Assembly (NCBI GenBank): GCA_029964075.1
Contig: CM057148.1
Coordinates: 30,745,916 to 30,809,915, forward strand
Reading direction: 5' to 3'
Length of the DNA: 64,000 nucleotides
From: Patiria pectinifera
Lineage: Eukaryota > Echinodermata > Asteroidea > Valvatida > Asterinidae
This document shows, in pieces, positions 1 to 11,516 of the stretch. The position numbers were made by a program, and so were the translations under genes. The notes under the pieces are model-generated. The model was given only the letters and a program-made list of their open reading frames with translations. It was not told the origin of the DNA and did no database searches. Position 1 is the stretch's first letter, and each line of letters opens with the position of its first letter.

Positions 1-904
1 GCTCTGCGTTTAGTTATTAATTTACAAAAAAAGCTGATTAAATCAACATCAGCCCTGGATCCACGTAACTCTTAAGCACTCGGATTCCAAACAACTGACA
101 ATAACATTTGTTGATTGTGACCTCCGTCGAGCAAAGAGACGGGTACAGTCTAAAACAGCTTAGGAGATTTATATAAAAACACTATCAACTAGCAGGGTAC
201 TTGATTCACTTCAAAGATGCCTTTCCTTATCTAGCCTTGATTAAGGCTATCAGCTTGTTCCCATACGAGCTTGTTCCCGATACATGCGCTACCGCACACA
301 GCACGCGCCGCGACACCTCAACAGCCCTTGCGTGTGCTTTGTGTGCATGTACGTACACCCCACACACACTTCCGCAAACAGCCGTACAGTAAGTCGAGCC
401 GGAGAATAGCCTTGACGCAACCGTGTAGGCTCAATATGATAATTAGTACGCGCTATGGTAAATAGTCTTCTGTCATTGGATAATGGCTGACAAAAAAAAT
501 GAATATTTATTAAAATGCAGACGGCCTGCGGTAACAATAATTATTGTAACCCCCCCCCCCCCTTGAAATCTTAAATAATAGTAGAATGATATTTATTTGG
601 TAAGACATAGTTTGGGTCGAAAATGAAATGAAAAGTATGAAAAATTTGACTTTTCACAAAACGGCGAACGGTACAAACCGCACGCCGGCAAAAACGATGT
701 CACCGTGCACAGAGACCACGTCGGGGCCGTCAACTGCAGGCACCGGCCGGGCTTGCGTTATGCGGTAAGACACGTTGCGCTTGCTCGGTCAGCAAGCGCA
801 AGTACATCTACCGCTGACTTTTGCGGGTATTTCTACTAGGCTGTCAAGGGGATATGGGAAAAAATATCTCTCCTTCAGCTAACTTAAGACTGATTTTAAC
901 TTGT

Positions 905-1465
905 ATGAACGACTTATAAGTTATATGTAGTATCATGGAGGAATAAGAACAGTACGACTAATATATCGACAGTGTACGACATATATATGTTGACAGAGTA
1001 CGACGAATATACCGACAGGGTACGACAAAATATGTCGACAGGGTATGACATATCAAACATATGACATAATGTCGACAGGTGCCGGCCATATGTTGTGCGT
1101 ACGATCTTATATGTCGAGTCGACAGGGTACGATATATGTCGCATACGACTTTGTCGTATATAAGTACGACTTAATACCTCGTGTGTAGAACATATGAATT
1201 TTTACTTGTACGTTCGACTTGTTTGTCGATTATGTCGAACATACGACATATCTTATGAGTGCGACTTGTATCTCGTACGTACGACATATGTATTGCAACT
1301 CGTATGTATGACTTGTATGTCATACGACATAAAGGTACGATTTATATGTTATACTTACGACTTACATGTCGTATGTATGTCGTAGGTATGACATACAATT
1401 CGTACGTACGCGTTAAAATACATGTGTCGTACGTATGAGATATATGTTGCACATGGTACGAATTT
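905..1465. repeat. Cryptic TACGAC/GTCGTA simple-sequence tract
   Basis: Degenerate, irregularly spaced copies of TACGAC, GTCGTA, TATGTCG and GTCGACAGGGTA fill this stretch on both strands, often as short palindromes such as CGACATATGTCG. There is no fixed period and the reading frames look like shadows of the repeat. It lies inside the long-inverted-repeat element. Confidence 0.6.
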
Positions 1466-1505
1466 AGGGAGAGATTTTATTCACCAAGTCCCTATATGAC
1501 AGTAT

Positions 1506-1660
1506 ACAAATATAACATGGTTTGAGGGTGGACAGTCGATATTCGCTCCCCGAGGTATTGGAAGTTGACAAAGTTCGCCTCGGGAACTAGTTTGTCAACT
1601 TCCAATACCGAGGGGAGCTAATATCGGCTGTCCACCCGAAATAAACCATGTTATATTTGT
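1506..1660. repeat. Nested hairpin MITE-like element
   Basis: The arms at about 1506-1569 and 1593-1660 are inverted copies of each other, running from CAAATATAACATGGTTT to TTGGAAGTTGAC, with a short loop. Almost the whole unit folds on itself, as expected for a small foldback MITE. No coding capacity is seen. Confidence 0.7.
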
Positions 1661-2940
1661 TTCACCATACTTCATACATATTCAGTTGCCGATTTTTTTT
1701 AATATATATGCACCTAAAACAAAATTTGGGGAAACTTGTATAAAAGCTCACCTAAACAATATTGTTGCTCAACTTCAATTACTAGTTCGGTTCGTTTGCA
1801 ATATAATACAGTTACTACAGTTGTAAATACAGTTGTTTGTGTACAACTTTCTTTTGTACAGGAGACATCTTTACACGGTCCATAAATTTTCTCCAGTATG
1901 GCATCATTGAGCTCTTGAAATTAACATTTACGCGAAATGTCTCTCCTGGGTGATGTTCGCGCGTGCGTACTGCACCCGCCCGACAGTTCCTCGATTGCTC
2001 TGTAAAGCGCATGCGTAGTAGACTGTCGCACGAGTAACTCATGCGACTGCGTATTTACCCTGTGCGTGAATCCTCGCGCGCGCGTTTGGTAAACAGCAAG
2101 AATAACATCTGGCACGTGATGGGGAATTTACCAGAGAGAGTTTGGCTCTCGATCATGAATTTGTATGAGGTATAGTAATTTCGTATATTTCCATCCCAAA
2201 GTCAATAGCTCGTTCCTTGCAGTTAATTCCTACGGTTGCGACAGGATTTATAAATACGAGTTAACCTACATTCGATAAAATGCGTACGATTTGACCTGGG
2301 TCCGAGTTGATCTGTTCCCTACATTCGCTGTCAGAATGTCACGCCAAGAGTAGCGGCGTGATAATTAATGTACGCTGTCTCACCGACAATAAACGTCGGC
2401 GGTACGTCTAGATGAACTGTCCAATTCGCAATACATTGGAAATACTATCATCATTTTGAACAAGTGTTCCTTCATATTTCATTTGTTTGGAATAAAACTG
2501 GAGAAATGGTTTAAAATGGGATTGAAATACCTGGACATTCATTTTCGAGCGAACAAACGTGGTGTTTATGGTAATTTGCGGGCTTCATGAATATGTATGT
2601 TGCGGGTCAAAGTTTACGGGCTTTGTTTGGATATCGTTTAATATATGCGCATCAGAAATTCTCGGCCGAGTTTGGCCGAAAATATAAAGAAACACATAAG
2701 GAATTCGCCACGGTTGCGTCGAGGCTATCCTCCGCCTCGACTTACTGTATGGCTGTTTGCGGAAGTGTGTGTGGGGTGTACGTACAGTACATGCACACAA
2801 AGCACATGCAAGGGTCGTTGAGGCTAACGGTATAGTACAACTAGTGTGTCGCGGCGCGCGCTGTGTGCGGTAGCGGGAACAAGCTCGTATGAGAACAAGC
2901 TGATAGCCTTGGTCAAGGCTATTCCTTATCCTGCTACCCT

Positions 2941-3271
2941 ACGTTTTGCATTTCAAGAGAAGCTGAATTTCATACTACGCTTACACAGAAATTCGTTCAC
3001 ACATACAGCTAATCTTTCTTGATCACAATAAACGTATTGTTTAACATTCCAAGTACTGTTTAACTTTGCCAAAAAAAAACTTTCTTCCAACAAATTAGTC
3101 TTCATAAAATCACAGAATATGTATTTTCTACTTGATTTGTATAAGCCTCTACACTGTACAGAATGACAACGATAACCTTCTTTTTCGTTTCCTTTACCAT
3201 GTTTTTATCATCATTGCAAAACTGCCTAGGAAAAGGCATTGATGTTTTTGTAGTATGTTTCAATAATTGAA
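2941..3271. other. 3' flank of the Ig-NACHT gene, no gene seen
   Basis: AT-rich sequence between the long-inverted-repeat element and the stop codon of the minus-strand Ig-NACHT gene. It probably holds that gene's 3' untranslated region. I see no canonical AATAAA on the minus strand close to the stop. Confidence 0.4.
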
Positions 3272-6200
3272 TTACTCATCTTTGTGAAGTCCACAAAAAG
3301 GGGGCTTCAGCATTTGCATTCCTTTACCATATAGTATCTCAGTGTACGGTTTTCTATCTGTTCTAATCGAGAATGGTATTTTCCTTTTCACGCTTTGTTT
3401 GAGGAAATCACAGAATTCCTTTGGAATGTCACCATGCAATAGATAGAGAGTTTCTATACAAGACCAGGCGACGGCTCCCTCACTGCGGGTGTTCTTCTCA
3501 ACGCTACAAAACCCTTTAAGAGTAACTTCATACAAAGACAGTTTGAGGTCTGCCAACCCACTGACGCTTCTTCTGCAGCGTTGCTCAAGTAATTTTCCAA
3601 CTGCAAAAAACGCATCGTCATCAAACTGCTTATTCAGACGAAGATCTAGCTTTTTCAGCCTCCGGACGTTTTCAGGTTTACACACTAAGTTGCTAATATC
3701 TTTCGAACTCAAAATTGTCCCCAGAAGAACGAGGTTTTCAAGTTTTGACAAATACAACAGACTTCGGACTAACTCGCTTGATGCACTTGTTGGGTGGCTT
3801 TCACCGGAATGGGAATTGGTTTTAGAAACAGAACCTTGAATACCAGAACCCGAGCCCTGAAACTTTGGCGTTGTAGACTGTGCAGTAGGATCAGGTTGGT
3901 TTGCATGAAACAGTTCCTTTGCCTCCAGTGTGTGCAGTTCACCTGCCTGACACTCCAGAAGCTCATAAAGACCCAACAACTGCACGGTGCGAAGGACCCA
4001 GATGTCTGACTGGTCTGGGGAAAAATGAGGCATGTCTTTGTTTCTGGACTCTACCTTTTCACGCAACTTCGCCATTATCCCATTCAATGAACACCTTTGC
4101 ATCTGTTCAGTTTTCTGGATGTCCTCTTCAAGATTCAATGGGAAAAAGTACTCAAAGTATTCCCGAAACTCTTCCCAGTCATCTTTCTCAAGCCGCAACA
4201 ACTCAACGGATTCAACGCACAAAGCAACACCTTCTATCTGTTTGTCTGCATGTTCGAACAAATAGGAGAGCATTCTGATCGTGTGACCAGAAACGCCTCC
4301 GAGACGAACTTTCCCTCCCTCAAAGATGCCGGCAAACTTGTCATTCAACGAACCTTTGCATTTTCCTTCAAAATTCAGCAGAAGACACAACTGTGTCATC
4401 CTTTGCATACCAATGACATTGGTTGCTTCTTTCTTTTTCCGGTCTGCTATCTTTTGCACAAGTCCACTACAAACCGTTTGACTCTTCCTACAGGCAAACG
4501 CATATACATTTGAAAACGTGTCAGCTGCACTCATCCAATCAGTGTGCTGAAGTTCAGCCATCCAGTTTTCATTTTGTTCAGCAGTATGAGCCAAGGAGAG
4601 ACCAGCGCAGAAGTCTCGAAGTATTTCAAGGACAAAATAAACATCTGCATCTCCTTCATAACGCACAAGACCAATTTTAATTGCCACGTCTAAGATTGCC
4701 TGACGGTTATTACACGAATTCAGAAATTTTGCTTGGGAAAATGTAGCTTGACTTTCGTTTTCAAACAACTTCGGTAGAAATACATCTCCTAGGTTTCCCA
4801 ATATTTCAAGCTGTACTTTTGATAGGCCTGTTACATCATCAAAATCTACATGTTTGTTCAAAGCCTCATGTGTTTTGGTGTCGTCATCGCCTCTATCATT
4901 GCTTCTCTCAAACAGACATTTCACCAACCTAATAAACAAGTCGCCCATAGTAGGATCATCTTGAATAGCCAACCCATTAGTCCAAGAGGATAACTGACAA
5001 AGAGTCGTTATGATAACGGGAAAACAAGCCACATTTGGGTGTAGAATGTTTGCATCCAAGTAGCTGTGAGTGAGCAAATGAGATCTTTGACTTTGATTTT
5101 CACAGCCGTTCTCAGATTTGTAACAACTTCTTTGTAAATTTGTGTCGTCTTTTTCTTTGTGTTCTTGTGTTTCGTCAATCTCTGAAGAGACGTGAATTGT
5201 CTCAGTTTGAGTCTGGCTGTTAGTAGTTAAGCGATTGAGTGCATCAAAGTGGCTATCAACGTACGCCTTTGCACTTTCTTGCGTGAACCCAGTGATCGTT
5301 ATGTGGCGCAGTTTGTGATGTTTGCTCGTTTCTTCCGCAAACCTTGAATGTCTTGCACTTATCACTATTTGACACCCCAAAAGACCTTGTTCCGTCATGA
5401 TATCCATGACGTTGTCTATGTCGTGTGTGTCATTGCAGCCATCAACAAGAATGGCCACTTCATCGGAGTGCCTTGAACAGTACTCATTGATCGAATTTGC
5501 CCAATGCTTCGTACCACCTTTAAGCATATATTGAACAACTGCTTGCCCAACATTCCCAGCTTTTATAAGAATTTTCGCCGGCAAAACAAATACCGTCTTT
5601 TTCTGACCGAGTACTGCGTGCGGCTTTTCCAGTGACCAATCAGATGCCATTTTGCTTAAGAAGGCGGTTTTACCACAACCTGATCTACCTGCAAGGAGTA
5701 CATGACAACTCGACAATTCAGAGATACCGTCATCAAAGATTTCAGACTCTGACTCTATTCTATATCTAGCTTTACAACCTGCAATAGATACAGTGAGGTA
5801 CATTTCCAGTGGTGTGTATACATCATCCATCGCTGCGTAGCTTTCATCACCTGTCACCCAAGGCGTGATTGGCAGTCTGTTCATTTTCTCGGACACAAAC
5901 TCTCGGATCATCGTAGCAAGAATGGACACGCTAAACTTCAGGGCAGGTTCTGTTAAGAAACATAGAATACCAATTTAAAAGTGAGTAACCAGAATGTTCA
6001 ATTAAATTATATTAAATTAGTGAATTTAAGCAATTATTTTGAGCCTCCTAATTTCCAAATGTGTACTCTCGTTTGTACATGCACTGCCTTATTAAAAAAA
6101 AAATGCCCCATAAACCTGAAGTTTAAAAGACTTGCATGCCGCGTGCATTAATTTTTGGTGACGAAAACCCTTAAAAATGATAACATTCAATGCTGCACAA

Positions 6201-9200
6201 TGAATGGCATAAAGTCCAATAAAAAATTGATACAGAATGATAACACCCACGAAAACATGGGCGCATTCTTGAGCGCCACTTACCTGTTTTAGGAATTCGG
6301 TGGTAGACAACTTGTTCCCGATCACGAGGTGGATTCCGTTTGCGTAGCTTCCACATCAAACACGCAGTGATACCAGCGAGAACAAGTGCAAACATAGAGA
6401 CAAGGGCAGCTATGAGACCAAAGTAAGAAGGCTTGATGGAATCTGTCAAAGTAAACGAGAAATCAATACAGCTAATAAAATGTTTTACTTTACCATCCCC
6501 AGAAAATATCTCGACAGAGAGTGTGTGAGTTCATATGGACTGAGGACGTCAAGAAAATCAACATCTACATGTAGATGGACATTGGATAGCAATCATCTGA
6601 TAACTTCCTGGTTTTGAAAATCGATATTGAGTGATTATAATTTTGCTAAGCCTACTCGCATTTATCACTTTATGGACCAAGTAGACAGGCATTTTACGAC
6701 CACAAATTACTTGAGGAATATTACCTGTCATGATCACATCCACGTATGACCTTCGTAACGCTTCGCCATGGAGAAATACATGACACCAGAATCTGAGAGC
6801 ATTATTTTGAGAGCAGTTCGTTAGAAGGAGAGAACCTTCAACTGTTAAGCCGAAGCAGCTGTGGCCGTCTATGTCGGACAGCCATTTGGAGCCAGCAGGT
6901 AGATCTAGCTTGCCAACCACAGTGGTCAGTTGTGCATCAACAGCACCAAATGACCAAATCAACGTGGCTCTGCTACCTATAGGTACACCTTCCATGGCTG
7001 GACAGTGCAGTGTCAATTTACTATCCAATGCAAATGTTTTGACGTCTCCTTTAGTGGCGTTCCCTCCATCCAACGGAAACATATCTCCTGTTTATACAAC
7101 AATAACAGCACGTGAGAAAAGAGTGGTTCAAAATAGTTCCCATTTAAACAGTGACCGAAATCGAAACCAGTGACACATGGAAATAAAAGAAAGTAAAAAC
7201 GTACACTAAATGACAAACATAATTGCCATAGAGAAAAACAAACAATGACCACCCAACCCTCCCCCCCCCCTCAAAACAATATGAATGGACAATTACCAAT
7301 GACACGGACTTCGACAAGTCCTTCACTGGCTTCAGGGTTTGCAGAGCAGCTGTAGTTCCCACTGTCATCCTCATCAACTGACTTGATTACCAGACCAAAG
7401 TCAAGAGCAAGGTCAAACGATGGATCAGCATGAACAGTACTAGAGGACACCGTGTAATTGATGAGGAGATGGTGGCTAGAGATATCAACTTTAAACCATT
7501 GCACCAAACATGTTGCATTGTCAGGTTTCCAAGTTGTACAAGGAATGATCTGCCTCCTTCCCTTCAGCAGGTAGAATGATGCTTCTGATGCCCTGAGAGG
7601 ACCAACCAATGGAGTCTCACCTGGAGTTAGTGAACGAAGATTAAACAATTAATGTTTAACTTTGATGGTAAATGTGCATGCATGACGAATGGCATCCTCT
7701 TCTTCAAATTCCGAGTATGACGTCCATATTAATTGGCGATGCTAGGGACAACAGAAAATCAACAGTTGTCTGTATATGATAGTCATATTTTTAAGACTAT
7801 CTAGAATATAATGTAGCGGGATCCTACTGGGCTCTTGTCCGCCAAGTCCAGCAAAACGCAAGAAAAGGGGACAGACAGACGGGATTTCTAACTCTGAAGG
7901 AAGATCTCATTTATTTCGCCAAGCGGACTCTGCGGGCAACTTGCCGCACCGCTACCAGAACTGCAACTGATCAATTCCAAGCATAGACATGCACTGTTTC
8001 ACAAAATGTATTACAATGTTACAACTTTACCCAACCCTGGAATCCAGCCAAGTTCTTCCCGCGCAATTGAACAAAAGAACCCCACTTAGCCGACCTATTT
8101 GTAGAGCCTATTTCCGGAGCGCGCGCTAGCCAGACCCAAATCCAGGTCAGGTGCGCGCCGCCGGAGCCCCTCCGCCGGAGCACTAGTGCTAGAAACCAAT
8201 GACAATAACAACATACCTGATACGTGGACGTCTATGTAGCAATCTGTTTGTAATCCGTCTGACTGAAATACATGACACCAGAACCTCGCTGCATCATGCA
8301 AAGCGCCGACAGAATTAACTGTGAGTGTTCCGTCGCTGTCAATGCTGTAATCAACGTCATTTTGGAACTGTAGTGTAGCACCATCAGCAAAACGTGCACC
8401 AATGATCTCTGTATCTTCAGTTATGCCATCTCCCGTTGACCAATACACGACGGATATTGCTCTTGGTGTCACTGACGCACACGTACATCGTAGATTCTGT
8501 CTGTCTTCTCGCTTCAGTCCAGCAGTGGACGATGTGTACTTGGTTGTGGCCGAGAACGAGCCTCCTGAATACACAATATTTGCGATTATTCAGACCAGCA
8601 GTCCGTCAAAAAGCAGTCGTACGAGGATATCTTCAAATGCATTAACATAACTGTCAGTAAATTAAGGATTTTTCAACTTTATCAACAAAATGGGCTGAAG
8701 AGCTGTTTGAGCCTGCAGCATCAGGATTGCCGTTTAAGTGTTGTGCAAACTACGGTTTCCCAACTTTGCTTTTTCCAAGGTTGGCAGCACCGCTAGTGTA
8801 GCTAGTAGGTGACTTTGGTTATGATCCCTGGTTACACGGCACATACGTGATAAGGGCATCTGACTATAACGCGCCTTGAACAAAGGCATTGACAAAATGG
8901 GAAACCGCCAACTTAGGGCTTGATAGTTGAAACAGAGCATAATGAACCTAGTCAGTTTCACTTTGAGATTGAAAGGTACATACCATTTATTTGTGCTTTT
9001 GTAGCAAATCATTTTATCTGCTTGAGGGTTGGACCAAGTCAGGTTGGAGTATTTGGTTGACTTACCAAGAACTTTTAGGACGATTTCTCCTTCTCTATTG
9101 CCTGTATCACGTGTTTTGACGTTACAAAGGTACTTCCCTTCATCCGAATCTCTGACACCTTTAATCACGAGGCTGGAACTTGATGACGTGGCATATCTGT

Positions 9201-10071
9201 CGCTCGAGGGATAGACTTCACCCTTGGAGTGACTAATAAGTCGTTTTCTTGAAGAATTATCCAGTGAATTTCCTTTGTACCAAATAACTCCCACTATGAT
9301 GTCACCTTCTCGGAATGATGGACATGGAATCCTGTGCCAAAGCCCGCTCTGTACATGCGCTTTACTTGTAGACAGGCCAAATGCATCATGAATAATCTCT
9401 TCTGAAATAAAAGTAACAATTAAGTGAGTGGTACATTAATGTATCCTATTTGGAAACTTTCAATTTCTTTCTCTCCAAAATCCGTTTTAAGACGAGCATA
9501 TCGTAGGAAGAGTGTCGTACTTCAGTATTCCCTCAAAAAGATACTAAAATATCCTAAAAAGCCCTTTTTTAACTTACAGCAATTCTGTGGACTCTTGGTG
9601 TCATTTGGTTTCGCTTTCAGGCTTCACCTTAATGAAATTAAGGTGAATTTACTGTTATACATGGATTTATTTAAAATAAATGGTTGAAGTCATCTGATTC
9701 ATCTCTCCTGTCATTTTTCTTTCTGGGACAAATATGAAGGCGGACCTGAAGACAAATCCTCAGTCTATAGAGAAATGGCTCCAGAAATCCATGAGAAAGA
9801 CGTTAAAAATATGGAAGATAAGGAACTGTCGGATCATCTTTTCCTATGCTTAGTTAACATTTTGAGTGCATTCCGAATGTTAAATGAAAGGTTTATCAAA
9901 CAAGCAGATTGGCACGCCCAACCCTTCATGGAATGGGCGATAAAACTTACCAGTGCCTAGAGGACATATGTCATAGGCAGCAGACAGGCTGCTCGCGAAG
10001 ATGACAGTTGCTATCAACACATACATAATAACACTTGTGGTATCTGTAGGAATATAATGTATGTTTCATTA
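3272..10071 (-). CDS. Predicted membrane-anchored Ig-NACHT receptor (7 exons, 1442 aa)
   Basis: Exons on the minus strand: 10071-9951, 9401-9066, 8564-8217, 7620-7297, 7087-6725, 6442-6284 and 5949-3272. All borders are GT/AG. Every intron is phase 1, and the lengths sum to 1443 codons with the stop. Residues 1-40 form a signal peptide (core VCVLIATVIFASSLSA). Four exons (41-152, 153-268, 269-376, 377-497) each give one Ig-like domain with paired Cys, a core Trp (VIWYKG, VVYWST, VQWFKV, LIWSFG) and a second-Cys motif (DSDEGKYLC, ARFWC, DSGNYSC, LRFWC). The next exon holds a transmembrane helix (about 504-528), basic stop-transfer residues and an ITIM-like VVYHRI at Tyr544. The last exon holds a NACHT NTPase: Walker A GRSGCGKT (638-645), Walker B ILVDGCND (about 717-724) and a sensor-like VISARHSR. 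The C terminus is leucine-rich, like degenerate LRRs. I see no death-fold domain. An extracellular ligand sensor fused to an NLR-type ATPase is the likely role. The ligand is unknown. The start codon is the least certain part. Confidence 0.82.
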
Positions 10072-10403
10072 GCGATTCACGATGACACAAATTTGATCCT
10101 TTTAAAAAATGGCTGCTGTGCAACACGCCCATAATAACAGTGTTTGCTTAGTCTGACTATCCAACCGTGCATATTTTAGAGTCCAATGTTCAAGTGTGGA
10201 TCACCAATCAAGCACACAAGTCTGAATATTTGATATGAGTGCAACGGTTCAAAGTACACCTAAAACTAATGCGTACATCTACACTAATAAATAATGCAAA
10301 GTATACATTTCTGTTAAATCTGCAAAATAAGTTATATCATGGAATTTGCTATTAGAGAAACCGAAAAAAATAAACTGCTGTTTAAATTTAATGTAGGGAT
10401 CAT

Positions 10404-11508
10404 CAGTGTTGTAGTCGAGTCCTCCTCATCCGAGTCCGAGTCCGAGTCCGAGTCCTTGAGCAAAGGACTCGAGTCCGAGTCCGAGTCCTTGTCAATTTTT
10501 GATGTCCGAGTCCGAGTCCGAGTCCGAGTCCTTGAAAAAAGGACTCGAGTCCGAGTCCGAGTCCTTATGTATCAAATTCAATTCGCGGTTCACCAATACT
10601 ATATTAACGTTTTCAAAATGTCACTATCAAATGTCAGGTGATAGAGAAGGGGTTATGGTTTTGGCTGTATGCACTATGCAATGCATTCATTATGTTTATA
10701 ATGTACATTAAAAAAAACTTGCATTAACTTTTACCTTAGTATGCGTAGAAGCCTACAGATATTGACGCAGATACTACAGTAAAGTGACAATTACAATTAG
10801 CATATGATCTTCAGTAATTATTCTTCACATTTGTTGCTTTTCTTTATTTCCCTTTCTTACAGTAAAGGTTAAAAAACTTGTAAATAGCATAACTGTTAAA
10901 CAAACTATCAACAGAAGCAGAGCCACAGATCAAGTCTACAAAATATGTAAAGACTAAAGACGCGGCACGTTGGGCGATATTGATCATATTGGGCGTGTAA
11001 AAGCACCCACGTGCGCTAATTGGGTATGAATTCGAGCCCAATTGTATGGCGTTGATTCCATGCGGCTGAGATAGCTCCTTGTCATTGTGTCAACCATGTT
11101 AGTAATATTGAACAAAAAGTCCAACACATCGGCAAGCAACTGAATAACTGATGAATCGATTTATTTGGTGGGCAATTGGCTAGGTTAGGTTGGAATGAAT
11201 CAATTGATCATTGATCAATCGGCAAGTTATTTTTGCGAGCGGCAGAACTGCGGAATTCGGTTCCACAGCAAAACCAAATCAAGGTGAAAGACATAAAATA
11301 ATTGAAATAAAACACCTAAAAAAGACCCGATTTTGCCGGACTCGAGCCGGACTCGAAGCCGAGTCCTTGAGTCCTTGGGGTCCGAGTCCGAGTCCGAGTC
11401 CGAGTCCGAGTCCTTGAGCAAAGGACTCGAGTCCAAGTCCGAGTCCTTGAAAAAAGGACTCGAGTCCGGACTCTAGTCCGAGTCCCGAGTCTGAGTCCTA
11501 CAACACTG
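10404..11508. mobile_element. Non-autonomous hAT-type transposon with GAGTCC arrays
   Basis: The ends are CAGTGTTGTAG and CTACAACACTG. They are flanked on both sides by the same 8 bp GGGATCAT (10396-10403 and 11509-11516). An 8-bp target duplication with CAGTGTTG-like ends is the hAT signature. Beside each end lies an array of GAGTCC hexamers interrupted by inverted GGACTCGAGTCC blocks (about 10416-10566 and 11336-11500). The middle is AT-rich and codes for nothing recognisable. It sits upstream of the Ig-NACHT signal-peptide exon. Confidence 0.85.
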
Positions 11509-11516
11509 GGGATCAT

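Larger units (their letters stand above)
191..2935. mobile_element. Element with long (about 220 bp) terminal inverted repeats
   Basis: The stretch at about 225-425 returns inverted at about 2705-2920. Shared blocks in the same order include the phrases CAGCTTGTTC, CATACGAGCTTGTTCCCG, TACCGCACACAGC, TGTGCTTTGTGTGCATGTA, ACACCCCACACACACTTCCG and CAGTAAGTCGAG. The outer edges carry related GTAGCAGG/AGCAGGGTA ends, but I could not fix a target duplication. The interior has no credible gene. It holds a poly-C run near 550, a TACGAC-rich tract and a nested hairpin. It is probably a non-autonomous foldback-type DNA element. The family was not identified. Confidence 0.65.

Noticed and set aside
3489-4680. 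Several plus-strand ORFs of 70-138 codons
   Set aside because: They overlap the NACHT exon on the other strand and have no domain or splice support.
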